A stretch of DNA of 43,098 nucleotides from Candidatus Enterococcus wittei (GCF_002140175.1 NZ_NGMO01000003.1:539620-582717); one strand, 5' to 3'; counted from the first letter of the stretch, positions 28,501 through 35,742 are shown. The notes: generated from the sequence alone by a model not told the origin. Made by a program: numbers and translations.

Positions 28501-29288
28501 GCTTGAAAGGCTTTACTTAGTTTTTGAGCCGCTTCTTCTGCAGAAAAATGAACTGGATTATTCATGTGCTGAGAAGAAAGAGGCGCATGCTCACTTTCTT
28601 GTTTCATTCCTTGCTCATTTTGCGCATTCGATCGACCAACCGCATCCTGACAAATCGTTGTCAATCTCGTTTGTTCCACACTTACTCCTGCGATGATATA
28701 GGTATTCACCTGATCGGTCCTTCTCGTGGTGTAACATTTTAAAGCTTGATAGATCTCATGCGCGCTCTGATGAACAGAAAAACTCAATTCATGCGTGATC
28801 TTCGCGACATCGATGTCTTGTTGCGTGGCTGTGGCTGTCGTTGTCTGATTATAGAAGGTCTGATTGCCAAAAAAAGGACTGGTACTGACAAACGGTAAGG
28901 CAATCGACGTTGACTGTTGAGGCATGGTCGTATTCAAGGACTGAATGCGCGCCGGGTTGATGGTGGACGTGGAAACAAAGGAATGAATTCTTGTCTGATT
29001 CCCATCTCTTCTCACATCAATCCGGGTAGTAACTTCAAAAGCGGGAGAATCTTTTTCAACAACCGGATGTTGTTCGGGAGGATCTGGTAAGTGAAGGTTT
29101 TGCAAAATACTCAATAGCTGAACTAATCCAGTAAATGTCCATACACCATTGCGTGTTGCCGTTAGACCATTATGATTGGCCATATAGGTTAAAACCTTTT
29201 GATCCGTTCCTGACGGATGTTCATCATTCCGTTTGTTGTTGTTATTTCCAATTTTTTCTCTATAAGCATCTTGTGGTAACTTGGGCAT
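22524..29288 (-). CDS. Giant toxin-like protein with C-terminal HEGSH metallopeptidase motif
   Basis: About 2254 residues, no signal peptide, name unknown. Residues 1-450 are Thr/Ser/Gln/Asn-rich. Two diverged helical modules of about 90 residues follow (about 512-596, 648-736). Residues about 850-1300 resemble, from memory, large toxin-like proteins of Pseudomonas: ERWYALKQLDGEGGYRFYRV, then the hydrophobic FIPFYDCVTGI...SCTIDALLMIPILGQ near 1203-1240. A coiled coil lies near 1322-1345, a Ser/Gly/Thr double repeat near 1617-1647 and an Ala-rich heptad-like helix at about 1786-1855. His1987-Glu-Gly-Ser-His1991 is an HExxH zinc motif; Asp1998 in HTEDL sits like the Asp ligand of aspzincins. 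I use ATG 29288, 8 bp after AAGGAG; a GTG at 29297 overlaps that site. It is likely an intracellularly accumulated or non-classically exported toxin (inference). Confidence 0.8.
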   Translation of the reverse strand: MPKLPQDAYREKIGNNNNKRNDEHPSGTDQKVLTYMANHNGLTATRNGVWTFTGLVQLLSILQNLHLPDPPEQHPVVEKDSPAFEVTTRIDVRRDGNQTRIHSFVSTSTINPARIQSLNTTMPQQSTSIALPFVSTSPFFGNQTFYNQTTTATATQQDIDVAKITHELSFSVHQSAHEIYQALKCYTTRRTDQVNTYIIAGVSVEQTRLTTICQDAVGRSNAQNEQGMKQESEHAPLSSQHMNNPVHFSAEEAAQKLSKAFQAAYENKQNATEDEPTNVHNQVTGTFWNGLTEQFYQFFSQHAHTSYTQKQDGGSEETLFSHIVDWFLRAFSVNYGEPIPPIPIPQSEKNRQVPVNIHPMDHSLPTKTSKKEAKNEKQVSNHQEPPPEATSEAAAVSNPEEESFLAQFWDMAVDIIERVDGYIQYFNFNVFPHLGAEARPIPVGIETTVENNPIHVTTTPSEATELNVTQAGEIATTQEINQKIQAFLRENRADLTKAVVQEEQEIPLPTWNREQKENIRKKLVDFFMENGIACQESNAKDLIETVGEWVLLEDAVPVTLDMVKVKQIAKLLLGMNEETVISEEQASLTVGTWVYETIKDNQPVALALVAEMTKQPEGTSTPSTTSSPQSTSVDKRKNKVVETDGIQWRDPEVRKQVEAFFQQKKLLSDQPTKEEVLIAMGKRITQEKNNTLVFNHKRLQPLAKVILKALKLNDEKNKENLSNKDAELTIMKWAFETILGSSLEAYMVKILVSAPDVDQFTIGRLRDLFTVRNLEKEGLIQLDTPTLSQKQKRFFNRLWNFLLQKELPNYFLDSSGLADNLLISDYASLMQLTGVKILKEGGYLESFSSEDSRLMGQHFWENILEKGITIYEEFRHLLMPSLLAVAQLEPDLLREALATGTYKEVAISTFIGYQKEGYYKIIENQEILDRLYKAYQKNFLQWRRKEALATALAQTCRDKGSLTSFDVIKQNYLIGAADPCPDIDWLPTKLETRYTKLTKNVAEAYLPLDKKLIEFALPAFDKEERAFIFSEGTHLYEANAELKNESDYIEEMPVTSGSPAIHFLLSVRKKKTTTLSLNKTDLFVAVNGKEERWYALKQLDGEGGYRFYRVNQDPLLYLKLGLFDQKNLWKNGYKKEGNEIRIGDKLFTFSTHVNRNKKLSHGIETAPFIEVLSRKHSDQLYQQLYDSGNDKADLKKAWEVTKHFIPFYDCVTGIINQDTEEAVVSCTIDALLMIPILGQVTSLNMKFALGVARAFVRGGIRNVIRSSRSFLPTMAEIRRLVLTFAQNLDPGFEPLIGGGRLIVRKLVKFKNELHVGKKIKDLLERVEKLEKAQEALKKSIEMLEWKGLEVPVKKVNEHLYMRVTNLETAEVFGGLFMKKGNRIEAYRPATFTTEQLNLIDLLKVKLDKDQVFVVEVNSNPQAYGTGEITTVKKEGEETKRFIRMKGKLIEVSMTIIKEHGFRLDVYARHAGKIMPVNFNGVEWYFEAPTSPFISKSVEEKIARELDKFETRKNPSDLSAPDGKGLMWEESGRSHIKINDHYIPLIALDKKDNRYHLVKKDSNEPMTILRFDEKKGKFRFETDLERAKVEAIEKTNKKEKSPKLKVLQHKRKLKKQDITSGTSKVSQGETPGTSGTSRVSQGETAGTSSTKKKRVNRSKMGTLVGQVKKNDIPKSAGKRDLWSKLREAELYKYVVPRIEDPNVRLAPLTEFVSDLPNKYHFSDKEIRRNILKTIKEHLPPNSTFNTMAGVKPDKVPDFLKLFIQDIEYGLEQLTKFTDSGIAIFEKLLLDKTTAKAELNKAVANAVVDNAVAQAVVDDAVVKVQLAESTLDQAIAKAELKEAMAKAEHAQFELDKAVELVKFDKTLSQSKVGEYLTKLLSINETPSQELLITETIKRLLHRLKKIKDFYKQSKQRDYENILFVWSDLFVKKEGENGYVSTVDLAIPKAEVFPTDGECRVIIYADSHHLDPQKAPDYELTARPSRVLIHEGSHLVSHTEDLAVQYYPPRGTELTAAQAITRLYEEFNNIVNLDSQPFSIFVDHLAKELNLPNLSKSEVLRVMCEDDLLIYNFLLTDAELSTLILRDIIEGRGINEIVRVPRSTDNQKMKLKFLFLYTAMAYLFRNSNLEVNLQLNQMKEQDTTKVTDNVSTDIPSKEIMEETRMIGHTESLKNLKYRAKDRLKKEVSDLITTSMTKSNNSTTEFIMKEQGVTSPTQSPSTLSFSDLVTRSIEKRNKLRQNVSKKQTHNRQEATPQY
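23316..23330 (-). other. HEGSH zinc-peptidase motif codons
   Basis: Codons for H1987-E-G-S-H1991 of the giant protein, followed by L-V-S-H-T-E-D. The pattern HExxH plus TxD suggests an M35-like (aspzincin) metallopeptidase. The aligned pseudogene has Q in place of the first His. Confidence 0.65.
23722..23930 (-). repeat. Ala/Val/Asp-rich repeat region in the giant gene
   Basis: Repeated short units such as KAELNKAVANAVVDNAVAQ and DQAIAKAELKEAMAKAE encode a long amphipathic helix or coiled coil of about 70 residues. The DNA itself is internally repetitive, so the number of units may vary by slippage. Confidence 0.7.
24345..24440 (-). repeat. Tandem repeat encoding Ser-Gly-Thr linker
   Basis: Two near-identical units of about 13-16 codons, SGTSKVSQGETPG and SGTSRVSQGETAG, form a flexible linker between the beta-rich region and the C-terminal peptidase part of the giant protein. 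Confidence 0.75.
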
Positions 29289-29315
29289 CTTTGGCACTCC
29301 TTCATTTAAATTAAT

Positions 29316-29345
29316 GATATAGATAGTTTATTCGTATGTAGTCAA
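29316..29345 (-). promoter_or_regulatory. Likely promoter of the giant gene
   Basis: Minus strand: -35 TTGACT (29340-29345), 18-bp spacer, -10 TATATC (29316-29321), about 14 bp before the AAGGAG ribosome binding site (29297-29302). It gives the giant gene its own short transcript leader. Confidence 0.55.
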
Positions 29346-29443
29346 CAAAAAACACCTCCTAATCTCCCCTTTTTATAGAATATAATACAAACTTGCAAAG
29401 ATACACTAAAAAAATAAAACTCCTGACTTATCAAGAGTTTTAA
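29341..29443. repeat. Diverged direct repeat, copy A (terminator-containing)
   Basis: Shares TTTTTATAGAATAT, AAAAAATAAAA, CCTGA, TTATCAAGAG and AAAAAAC blocks in the same order with copy B at 29914-29993. This probably reflects duplication of gene ends during expansion of the toxin-like family here. Confidence 0.6.
29405..29441. terminator. Terminator upstream of the giant gene
   Basis: Stem AAAACTCCTGA (29416-29426) / TCAAGAGTTTT (29431-29441) with one wobble, loop of 4. On the minus strand a run of seven T residues follows. It insulates the giant gene from upstream transcription. It is part of the diverged repeat shared with 29914-29993. Confidence 0.7.
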
Positions 29444-29460
29444 ACTTTTTTGACCTTTTG

Positions 29461-29476
29461 GTACGTGTCCACGTAC
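29461..29476. promoter_or_regulatory. Perfect short palindrome GTACGTG-tc-CACGTAC
   Basis: Seven-base arms around a 2-bp centre, about 170 bp upstream of the giant gene. It may be an operator, but no regulator is known here. Confidence 0.35.
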
Positions 29477-29479
29477 ATA

Positions 29480-29913
29480 CGATTTTTGAACACTCCGTTT
29501 AATACAATTCATCATGTAAAATCTATTGTCAGGTATTTTATTTTGCACAGCATACTTGGCCGTCAAGGATCATCGATAGATTGAAATAAAATGGGTGACT
29601 ATTGGGGTATACCCTGTTGGACATATGTACTGAAATTCTTAAATATTATCCGACATTTACAGATTTTCAAATACATGGATGTTCTATTGACTCTGATCAT
29701 ATATCATATACGTTTAAATTCTCATGTGAACATATTTTTTTCTCAATTCATTGTTTCTACATAGATATTCTTCCTAGGTTTGTTTAATAAACCGAATCCA
29801 GTTGTGTTTCTTTCACCAAAGTAGATTTCTTACCTATTATTAGATTAATTATACAAATGAACATAATTCTTCATTGAAATTATACGGCTGATTTATTGTA
29901 TGTATACCACAAA
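29480..29913. other. AT-rich intergenic DNA
   Basis: About 430 bp between the two terminator-containing repeats. No reading frame with a ribosome binding site is convincing. I see nothing else here. Confidence 0.5.
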
Positions 29914-29993
29914 CAAAAAACTCCAAAATGTCTTTCTTTTTATAGAATATTATAACCCCCCAAAAAATAAAATACCTGAATTATCAAGAGGTT
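29914..29993. repeat. Diverged direct repeat, copy B
   Basis: Counterpart of 29341-29443 with the same order of blocks and a weaker hairpin (ACCTGA and TCAAGAGGT). It lies directly before the IS3-type remnant. Confidence 0.6.
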
Positions 29994-29997
29994 TGAA

Positions 29998-30039
29998 CGA
30001 CCCACAAAAGTTAGGCTAAAATCTAACTCTTAGGGGTCG
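29998..30039. repeat. Inverted repeat resembling IS3/IS150-type ends
   Basis: CGACCC...AGTTAG (29998-30014) and its inverse CTAACT...GGGTCG (30022-30039) form an imperfect palindrome. The ends resemble the CCCCAAAAGTTAG-type terminal repeats of IS150-group elements (from memory). Confidence 0.5.
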
Positions 30040-30049
30040 ATGTTTTTAT

Positions 30050-30210
30050 GGAAAAATAAAGTTTTGAGTTTATCTCAAGAGTATCTTGATGGACAAGGCA
30101 GATGTGGGTATCTAACCAATCTGGAGATTAATGCTTACAAAGAATTTGAGGGAAGCAAGACCTTAGTAAACGTCAGAATAAAAGATCGTCGGATAATCAA
30201 TACTTGATTC
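30050..30210 (+). pseudogene. IS3-family orfA remnant
   Basis: A short open stretch reads WKNKVLSLSQEYLDGQG, then YLTNLEI and INAYKEFEGSKTL. This matches the pattern of IS150-type OrfA helix-turn-helix proteins (QEYLDG...INAYKEFGE), with internal deletions and no start codon or downstream orfB. It is a decayed relic that points to insertion-sequence activity between the toxin-like gene and its broken paralogue. Confidence 0.5.
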
Positions 30211-30257
30211 TTTTAAATTTTTACAAACTTCTACAACAACAATTTTTTTGTGTAGGC

Positions 30258-31293
30258 CTAGCGCTGTGGTTGTAAATTTTTTTGGTTGAGTATTATTGGA
30301 TTCGCAGTCTTACATATTTCTTTACTCGTACCTATAAGATTTAATAGGTTCTTCTTTGAATTGAGGTTTTTAACTTCTACAGTGTGCGCAAATTCTCTAA
30401 TCTTCGAGGTATCCGAAATTCCTGTTATTTCCCTTACTATTCTTTTTTCATTTGATTGTCTCTCACCATTATTAATCCCTTCTAGTGTTGGTATAGGATT
30501 ATCCTTTGTCTTATTTAATTGAGGTTCTCTCTTAAAACCTTAATATCCATATACATAAGTTAATGCTGTAAATAAAAAAATTCTACCTTTTCTTAATTTA
30601 ACATCATTCAAATCTCTTGTAATGCGAAGCTCGTCTTCAAATCCTCTGCCAGAAGCAAAATCCCTGAGGATAACCATCACCATTTCTGCATTGGTCATCT
30701 GAAAATTAGACCACAACATGGGATCTATTTTTATTGCTTCAGCCACGGTATCGTGTGACAAATTCGGCAAATTCAGTTCTTCAGCTAATTGATTTACAAA
30801 TTTATTAAAAGCATCTATTTCTAAAATATCTGTGGTTCCGCTAATAAATTCCTCTAACACTTCTTCTCCACTTCGTCTAAAGTTTTTTTCAGGGTAATTA
30901 TATTTAACTACATCTTCGGTACCCGAAACAGCATGTGTAGACTCTTGGATAATTACTTCACGTGTAGACAAACTTAATTCTACCTCTGAATCAATATCTG
31001 GATTTAAATGAAAGGCATCAGCAAAAAAGAACATTTTGCATTCTGGATCATGTTGTAACATGAAAGCTTCTACATTCATTTTTTTATTAAATTGCGAGTA
31101 ATATTTCTGTGCAACCACTTAGTAAACTAAATCAGTAGAAATAACCTAAACATTGTCAAATCCGAAGTCTGCTGTTTTTTGAAGAAAATTTTCTCCTTTT
31201 TCTGCGAGCGACTTCAGTCGTTTGGTGATTTCTCGTAGGACCGTTTCTTGAGTTGGGACGCCCTTCAGTCTAAACATTTGGGTCAATAAAAAA
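30258..31293 (-). pseudogene. Decayed paralogue of the giant protein's C-terminal peptidase region
   Basis: One minus-strand frame runs from about 31293 to a TAG at 30258-30260 and is interrupted in frame by TAG (31146-31148), TAA (31119-31121) and TAA (30540-30542). Reading through, all parts align with the giant protein: LTQMFRLKGVPTQETVLREI with LTKLLSINETPSQELLITET; STDLVY before the second stop with STVDLA; FFFADAFHLNPD with IIYADSHHLDPQ; AEELNLPNLS; VILRDFASGRG with LILRDIIEGRG; and a Lys/Asn-rich tail after the third stop. The zinc motif is QESTH, with the first His lost, while GTED is kept. The longest open part, 192 codons (30540-31118), has a GTG start next to a stop and no ribosome binding site. 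I judge it a relic. Confidence 0.85.
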
Positions 31294-31324
31294 TGAACAG
31301 AAAGAAAAATAGTTCTTTCTGTTC
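31284..31324 (-). terminator. Terminator of the AI-2E-family gene
   Basis: Stem GAACAGAAAGAA (31294-31305) / TTCTTTCTGTTC (31313-31324), followed on the minus strand by ATTTTTTATT. It ends the transcript from 32517 and marks the 5' edge of the pseudogene block. Confidence 0.85.
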
Positions 31325-31386
31325 ACCAATCATTCTAGGATTTCTCTTCACCAACATCGTTTGACAAAAAGCCTTTATTTGTACTC

Positions 31387-32517
31387 TTATTTTTCTATTT
31401 CAATCGTTGGTTTGATTCCTTCAGAAACATTCTCGAATTTTCTCAATAAATAGATTTTACGGATATTTAAGACCAGAGTTTTGATCACTGCATATACTGG
31501 GATACAGATCAACATCCCCATGATCCCTGCCACACTGCCTGCTCCGATTAATACCAAAATAATCGTCAAAGGATGCATATGCATCGTCTTACCAAATAGT
31601 AATGGTTTAATCACATTCCCATCTAATTGCTGGATCACTAAAATTGATAGCGCCATGTAGAGTGCTTGAAATGGTGAGATGAATAAACCAACAATAATCG
31701 CTGGAACAGCTCCTATGAATGGACCAACATAAGGAATGATATTCGTGATCCCACATACTACTGCTAGTAGTAAACTATAAGGCTGTTGAAAGATCGTCAT
31801 TGCTATAAAACTCATCACTCCAATAATCACCGCATCCACGATCGTACTACTGATATAAGCCGACAATGTTTCATTTAATTCTCTAACTGTCTGTCGCAAT
31901 TCTCCACGAATCGCTTGTGGGAAAAAATGGGATAAAGCATCGATAAATTTGTGTCCGTCCTTAAACATGAATAATAAAATAAACGGTACTGTAAACATCA
32001 AGATAAAGAATTGCATCATAAATGAAAGGATTTTTGAGACACTATTCGTTAAGCTAACGAGCACGATATTGAGTAAATTACTTAAAGTTAAATTTGCTGA
32101 GGCGAATTGTTCTTCTAAATTGAATCCTCTAAATTCTTCACGTTGCATCAGATCATTTAACCATTTACTTGTCTCATCTGCATAAGCTGGGATACTTTTC
32201 GTTAACTGCACTGCTTGATCTACCAGCTGGGGTAAAACATTCATGACTGTCAATAATACAATCACGATCAAGATAACCAGTGTCAAAAGATAACCAATCA
32301 CTCGAGGAACGCGATGTTTTTCTAAAAACAAGACGACTGGATTAAACATATAATAAAAAAAACCAGCAATGATCAGCGGCAATAAAATAGCAGATAGCAT
32401 TTTTAATACGGGTTGGAACACATTAGGCATACGTAAAATAAAATAGACACCGATAATCGTCAGGACCAATTCCACAGTCCAAAACAACAACTTTGATTCT
32501 TTGAATCTTGAATACAT
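31387..32517 (-). CDS. AI-2E family transporter (PerM/YdbI-like permease)
   Basis: A 376-residue membrane protein with about eight hydrophobic segments. Family marks are LLFMFKDGHKFIDALSHFFP, the central ELNETLSAYISSTIVDAVIIGV, and TNIIPYVGPFIGAVPAIIVG, with QQLDGNVIKPLLFGKTMHMHPL near the C-terminus. Family members act in export of autoinducer-2-like compounds or as Na+/H+ antiporters; the substrate here is unknown. ATG 32517 has GGAGG upstream. It is monocistronic with its own terminator. Confidence 0.9.
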   Translation of the reverse strand: MYSRFKESKLLFWTVELVLTIIGVYFILRMPNVFQPVLKMLSAILLPLIIAGFFYYMFNPVVLFLEKHRVPRVIGYLLTLVILIVIVLLTVMNVLPQLVDQAVQLTKSIPAYADETSKWLNDLMQREEFRGFNLEEQFASANLTLSNLLNIVLVSLTNSVSKILSFMMQFFILMFTVPFILLFMFKDGHKFIDALSHFFPQAIRGELRQTVRELNETLSAYISSTIVDAVIIGVMSFIAMTIFQQPYSLLLAVVCGITNIIPYVGPFIGAVPAIIVGLFISPFQALYMALSILVIQQLDGNVIKPLLFGKTMHMHPLTIILVLIGAGSVAGIMGMLICIPVYAVIKTLVLNIRKIYLLRKFENVSEGIKPTIEIEK

Positions 32518-32645
32518 AGATTTCCTCCAATTTCAGTTATAACCGTTATCATTATTTTACCATTTATTATTCAATAAAGTACTATTTTTTATTTCCAATT
32601 TGTTATTTTAAAATAAAAATAATGTATAGTAGTTTTTATGACCGA

Positions 32646-33359
32646 TTACTGTGGTAGGCTCACTAAATGAAGTTTGGTGATATTTTTATAAACTGATAAT
32701 TCTTCAATCACTTCGGCATAAGTCAGACCTTTAGGCAGGTTTACTGTATAGACATTCTTGTAGACACGATAATCATCAATGAATTTCACATCGAAATTGA
32801 CATCTTCAATCGTGATTTTTCGTTCCTCAAAATATTCTGCCAAGAAATCTTTCGTTTCTCTACGATGAATAAATTGAATCTCTAACTTTTTAGTCGTTGG
32901 TACATGGATGATCTGCTTGACAACAGTTAATGCGATAACAATACCGATAAAACTTACGATCGCGATGGCGTAAAAGCCCATCCCGATGGCAATCCCTAAT
33001 CCCGCAATGGCCCAAAGAGAGGCAGCTGTTGTCAGACCTGTCACTGATTGTTTTGTGACAATGATCGTACCTGCACCCAAAAATCCGACACCACTGACTA
33101 CTTGGGCGATCAAACGGGCTTCGTCCGAACGAATCGTTCCGACTAGTTCAGGATGTTCTAATGCATCTCTCAACGCACTGCTGGCAATTTCTACTTGTAT
33201 CAAAGCAATGATACAGGCGCCCATACAGACTAAAATATGCGTGCGCATCCCAGCTGGACGATTTTTATATTGACGTTCAAAACCGATGGCTCCTCCAAAC
33301 AATAATGCAATACTTAACCGCAAAATAATTTCCGGAATAGATAAAATCATCTCATCCAT
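32646..33359 (-). CDS. MgtC/SapB family membrane protein
   Basis: A 237-residue protein. The N-terminal half has four to five membrane spans with the MgtC signature FGGAIGFERQYKNRPAGMRTHILV (residues about 23-46), RLIAQVVSGVGFLGAGTI and GLTTAASLWA. The C-terminal ~80 residues form a soluble ACT-like domain. Members are linked to Mg2+ homeostasis and virulence, although the transport role is disputed. I start at ATG 33359 after AGGAGGGGG; a longer frame to 33407 lacks a site. No Mg-sensing leader is obvious upstream. Confidence 0.9.
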   Translation of the reverse strand: MDEMILSIPEIILRLSIALLFGGAIGFERQYKNRPAGMRTHILVCMGACIIALIQVEIASSALRDALEHPELVGTIRSDEARLIAQVVSGVGFLGAGTIIVTKQSVTGLTTAASLWAIAGLGIAIGMGFYAIAIVSFIGIVIALTVVKQIIHVPTTKKLEIQFIHRRETKDFLAEYFEERKITIEDVNFDVKFIDDYRVYKNVYTVNLPKGLTYAEVIEELSVYKNITKLHLVSLPQ

Positions 33360-33437
33360 GAAACCCCCTCCTTCAATCAAATATAGCATGACTAAAAAAA
33401 CAGTCAAAGTATATTGATTGCTAAAGGAGGTAGAAAA

Positions 33438-33499
33438 AACCAGTCACTACTGCCGCAGTTTTCTTCAGTTATTTGAGAAAAACTGGCTGTGACTGGTTA
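33438..33499 (-). terminator. Terminator of nagB
   Basis: ACCAGTCAC pairs with GTGACTGGT, with inner CAGTTTT/AAAACTG pairing, and TTTTTTC follows on the minus strand. It lies 14 bp after the nagB stop. Confidence 0.88.
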
Positions 33500-33512
33500 T
33501 TATTCTATTCTC

Positions 33513-34214
33513 TTATAGTTTACTTGCAGCAGCTTCGTCTACAATAACCACCACGTTCTCATGATTTTGTAGAACACTTGCTGGCATATCGGTTGTGACA
33601 GGACCTTTGATCATTCCTTGGATGGCCTCTGCTTTATTTTCACCATACGCCATCAATACGATTTTTTTCCCCTTTAAGATAGATCCGATTCCCATCGAAA
33701 CAGCTTGTGTCGGTACATCTTCCACTTTTTCGAAAAATCGTTTATTCGCATTGATCGTTGACTCAGTAAGTTCCACGACCGAAGTCTTACCATCAAAAGA
33801 TGAACCTGGTTCGTTAAACCCAATATGGCCATTTTCACCAATCCCTAAAATTTGGATATCAATTGGATGTTTTTCAATAATTTGATCGTATTCTTTACAT
33901 GCAGCTACCAGATCGGCCGCTTTTCCATCTGGAACAAAGGTTTCTTTGAATGGCTTTTTATCAAATAATTTAACATCCATAAAATGACGATAGCTTTGGT
34001 CATCCGAGCCACCTAATCCTACATACTCATCCAAGTTAACAGAAGTCATGTTACTGAAATCCATGTCGCTTGAAGTCATTTCTTTGTATAAAGTGATTGG
34101 CGTACTTCCTGTGGCTAATCCCAAAACTTTTGCACCATTTTCTATTCCATCTTTAATTATCTCAAAAGCTTTTTTTCCGCCTTCTTCAGCGTTTTTCACA
34201 CGAATGATTTCCAT
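33513..34214 (-). CDS. nagB: Glucosamine-6-phosphate deaminase
   Basis: A 233-residue enzyme converting glucosamine-6-phosphate to fructose-6-phosphate and ammonia. Visible motifs are [10 protein letters not shown], the catalytic segment [11 protein letters not shown] and [13 protein letters not shown]. It is the short form found in Gram-positive bacteria, without the allosteric C-terminus of the E. coli enzyme. ATG 34214 is eight bases after AAGGAG; an upstream extension to 34247 crosses the promoter. It links amino sugars from the glycan locus to glycolysis, but it is 12 kb away and independently transcribed. Confidence 0.95.
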   Translation of the reverse strand: MEIIRVKNAEEGGKKAFEIIKDGIENGAKVLGLATGSTPITLYKEMTSSDMDFSNMTSVNLDEYVGLGGSDDQSYRHFMDVKLFDKKPFKETFVPDGKAADLVAACKEYDQIIEKHPIDIQILGIGENGHIGFNEPGSSFDGKTSVVELTESTINANKRFFEKVEDVPTQAVSMGIGSILKGKKIVLMAYGENKAEAIQGMIKGPVTTDMPASVLQNHENVVVIVDEAAASKL

Positions 34215-34246
34215 AACGATTGCTCCTTCATTTTTGGTATAGCCCA

Positions 34247-34275
34247 ATTATAGCATGGAATCATTTCTTTGGCAA
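34247..34275 (-). promoter_or_regulatory. nagB promoter
   Basis: Minus strand: -35 TTGCCA (34270-34275), 17-bp spacer, consensus -10 TATAAT (34247-34252), 32 bp before the nagB start. The rest of the 34276-34539 gap holds no gene that I can see. Confidence 0.8.
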
Positions 34276-34539
34276 TATTTGTATAGACCAAATTTTTCGT
34301 TTATTTGCTAAAAAAAGTCGATACAGCTCAATCAAACAATGAATTCCACAATCATATCCAGTCAAATTTAAACATTGACTTCTATTTAGAAGTGAAGAAG
34401 CCTTTTAGCATAGATTGAAAAAAACAACCAAAAAACAATTTTTCCACGTTTTTCGGTCGTTTGGTGATTGCCTATTAACTAAGATGCAACTCTTTAGTAG
34501 CTTTTTAGTATAATAGTCAAAAAGATTGAGATCATTTTT

Positions 34540-35742
34540 TTATTTTTCACGCTTTATTTTTATTGGATGTCGATAAACTGTTGATTGAAAGAAAAAAGCA
34601 CAAAACTGGAAGAACAATCCTGCCAGTGTCACACCGAGCCAGCCATAATGCTGCCACATGGTTGTTCCTAATAAGGATCCAGTAGCTCCACCAATAAAGT
34701 ACATAAACATAAAAATCGTATTATTCCGAGTACTGGCTACTTCTCCTAAACCTTGAACTCTGCTTTGATTTGCTACTTGTCCAAATTGGTTCCCTACATC
34801 TAATAAAACGATGGCTACTAATAAAACAGCAATGTAGTCTCCAGCAATCAATAAGAGTATAAAACTGATCGTTTGCATCACTAACCCCATACCGATGATT
34901 CTTCTTTCAGAATATGAATCTGCCAAACGTCCTACGATAGGCGCTGCAACTGCACCTGATAAACCAAAAATAGCTAAGATTCCTGCTTCAAATGTTCCCC
35001 AACCATAAGCAGGACTACTAATGTAAAAAATCAAGGTGGACCAAAAGATTGAAAAAGTTCCAAACATAAAAAAACCGCTGATAGCTGATTCTCTAAGCAA
35101 TCGTTGTGATCGGATCAAATGTGGTAAACTTTTTAGCGAGTCGACGTAAGAAAATTCATGACTTTTTGCCTTATTCGTTTGTGTCCGTGGCATCTTCAAG
35201 TAAAGTAAGGCAGTCAAAGCTACCACTAAACATAAGGCAAATAAATAAACAATTCGCCAAGAAAAGACACTGGCAATTAGCCCTGATATAGTTCGTGAGA
35301 GTAAAATACCCACCAACAAACCACTTAATAAAATACCCATTATCCGCCCTCTTGCAGCTGGCCCTGCCAATACTGCACCATAAGGGATGATGATTTGCGG
35401 CACGATTGAAAGTAATCCAATCAAAAAAGAGGCACAAGCAAATAGTATAAAGTTTGGTGCAAAATAGGCAACTAATAAAGAAATTGCCGAAAGAGCTGCC
35501 ATTCGAATAATCAACTTAGGACGATCCATCACATCTCCTAATGGTACTAATAACAGCAATCCTAGCGCATATCCTAATTGTGTCAACATTGTCAACATCC
35601 CTACTGCACTCGTACTAACCGATAAGCTAGCTGCTACCTTTGTGCCAATTGGTTGAATATAGTACATATTCGCCACAACGACACCACATGTGATCGCTAA
35701 AAGTAAGATGAGTGATCTTGATAACGGTTTTTGTTTCTCCAT
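34540..35742 (-). CDS. Major facilitator superfamily transporter
   Basis: A 400-residue protein with about 12 hydrophobic segments in two halves. Motif A-like residues GDVMDRPKLIIRMA follow span 2 and GRLADSYSERR lies in the second half, typical of drug:H+ antiporter-type MFS proteins (YybF/AraJ-like). The substrate is unknown; export of a small molecule is likely. The start is ATG 35742 (MEKQKPLSR), eight bases after GGGGGAG; an ATG at 35748 is only two bases from it. No adjacent regulator is present. Confidence 0.88.
   Translation of the reverse strand: MEKQKPLSRSLILLLAITCGVVVANMYYIQPIGTKVAASLSVSTSAVGMLTMLTQLGYALGLLLLVPLGDVMDRPKLIIRMAALSAISLLVAYFAPNFILFACASFLIGLLSIVPQIIIPYGAVLAGPAARGRIMGILLSGLLVGILLSRTISGLIASVFSWRIVYLFALCLVVALTALLYLKMPRTQTNKAKSHEFSYVDSLKSLPHLIRSQRLLRESAISGFFMFGTFSIFWSTLIFYISSPAYGWGTFEAGILAIFGLSGAVAAPIVGRLADSYSERRIIGMGLVMQTISFILLLIAGDYIAVLLVAIVLLDVGNQFGQVANQSRVQGLGEVASTRNNTIFMFMYFIGGATGSLLGTTMWQHYGWLGVTLAGLFFQFCAFFFQSTVYRHPIKIKREK

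Noticed and set aside
30286-30522. Plus-strand frame of 78 codons
   Set aside because: It is antisense to the pseudogene tail, which aligns with the giant protein on the minus strand.
30540-31118. Intact 192-residue secreted or cytoplasmic peptidase gene
   Set aside because: The GTG start directly follows an in-frame stop without a ribosome binding site, homology continues past both ends, and the zinc motif has lost its first His.
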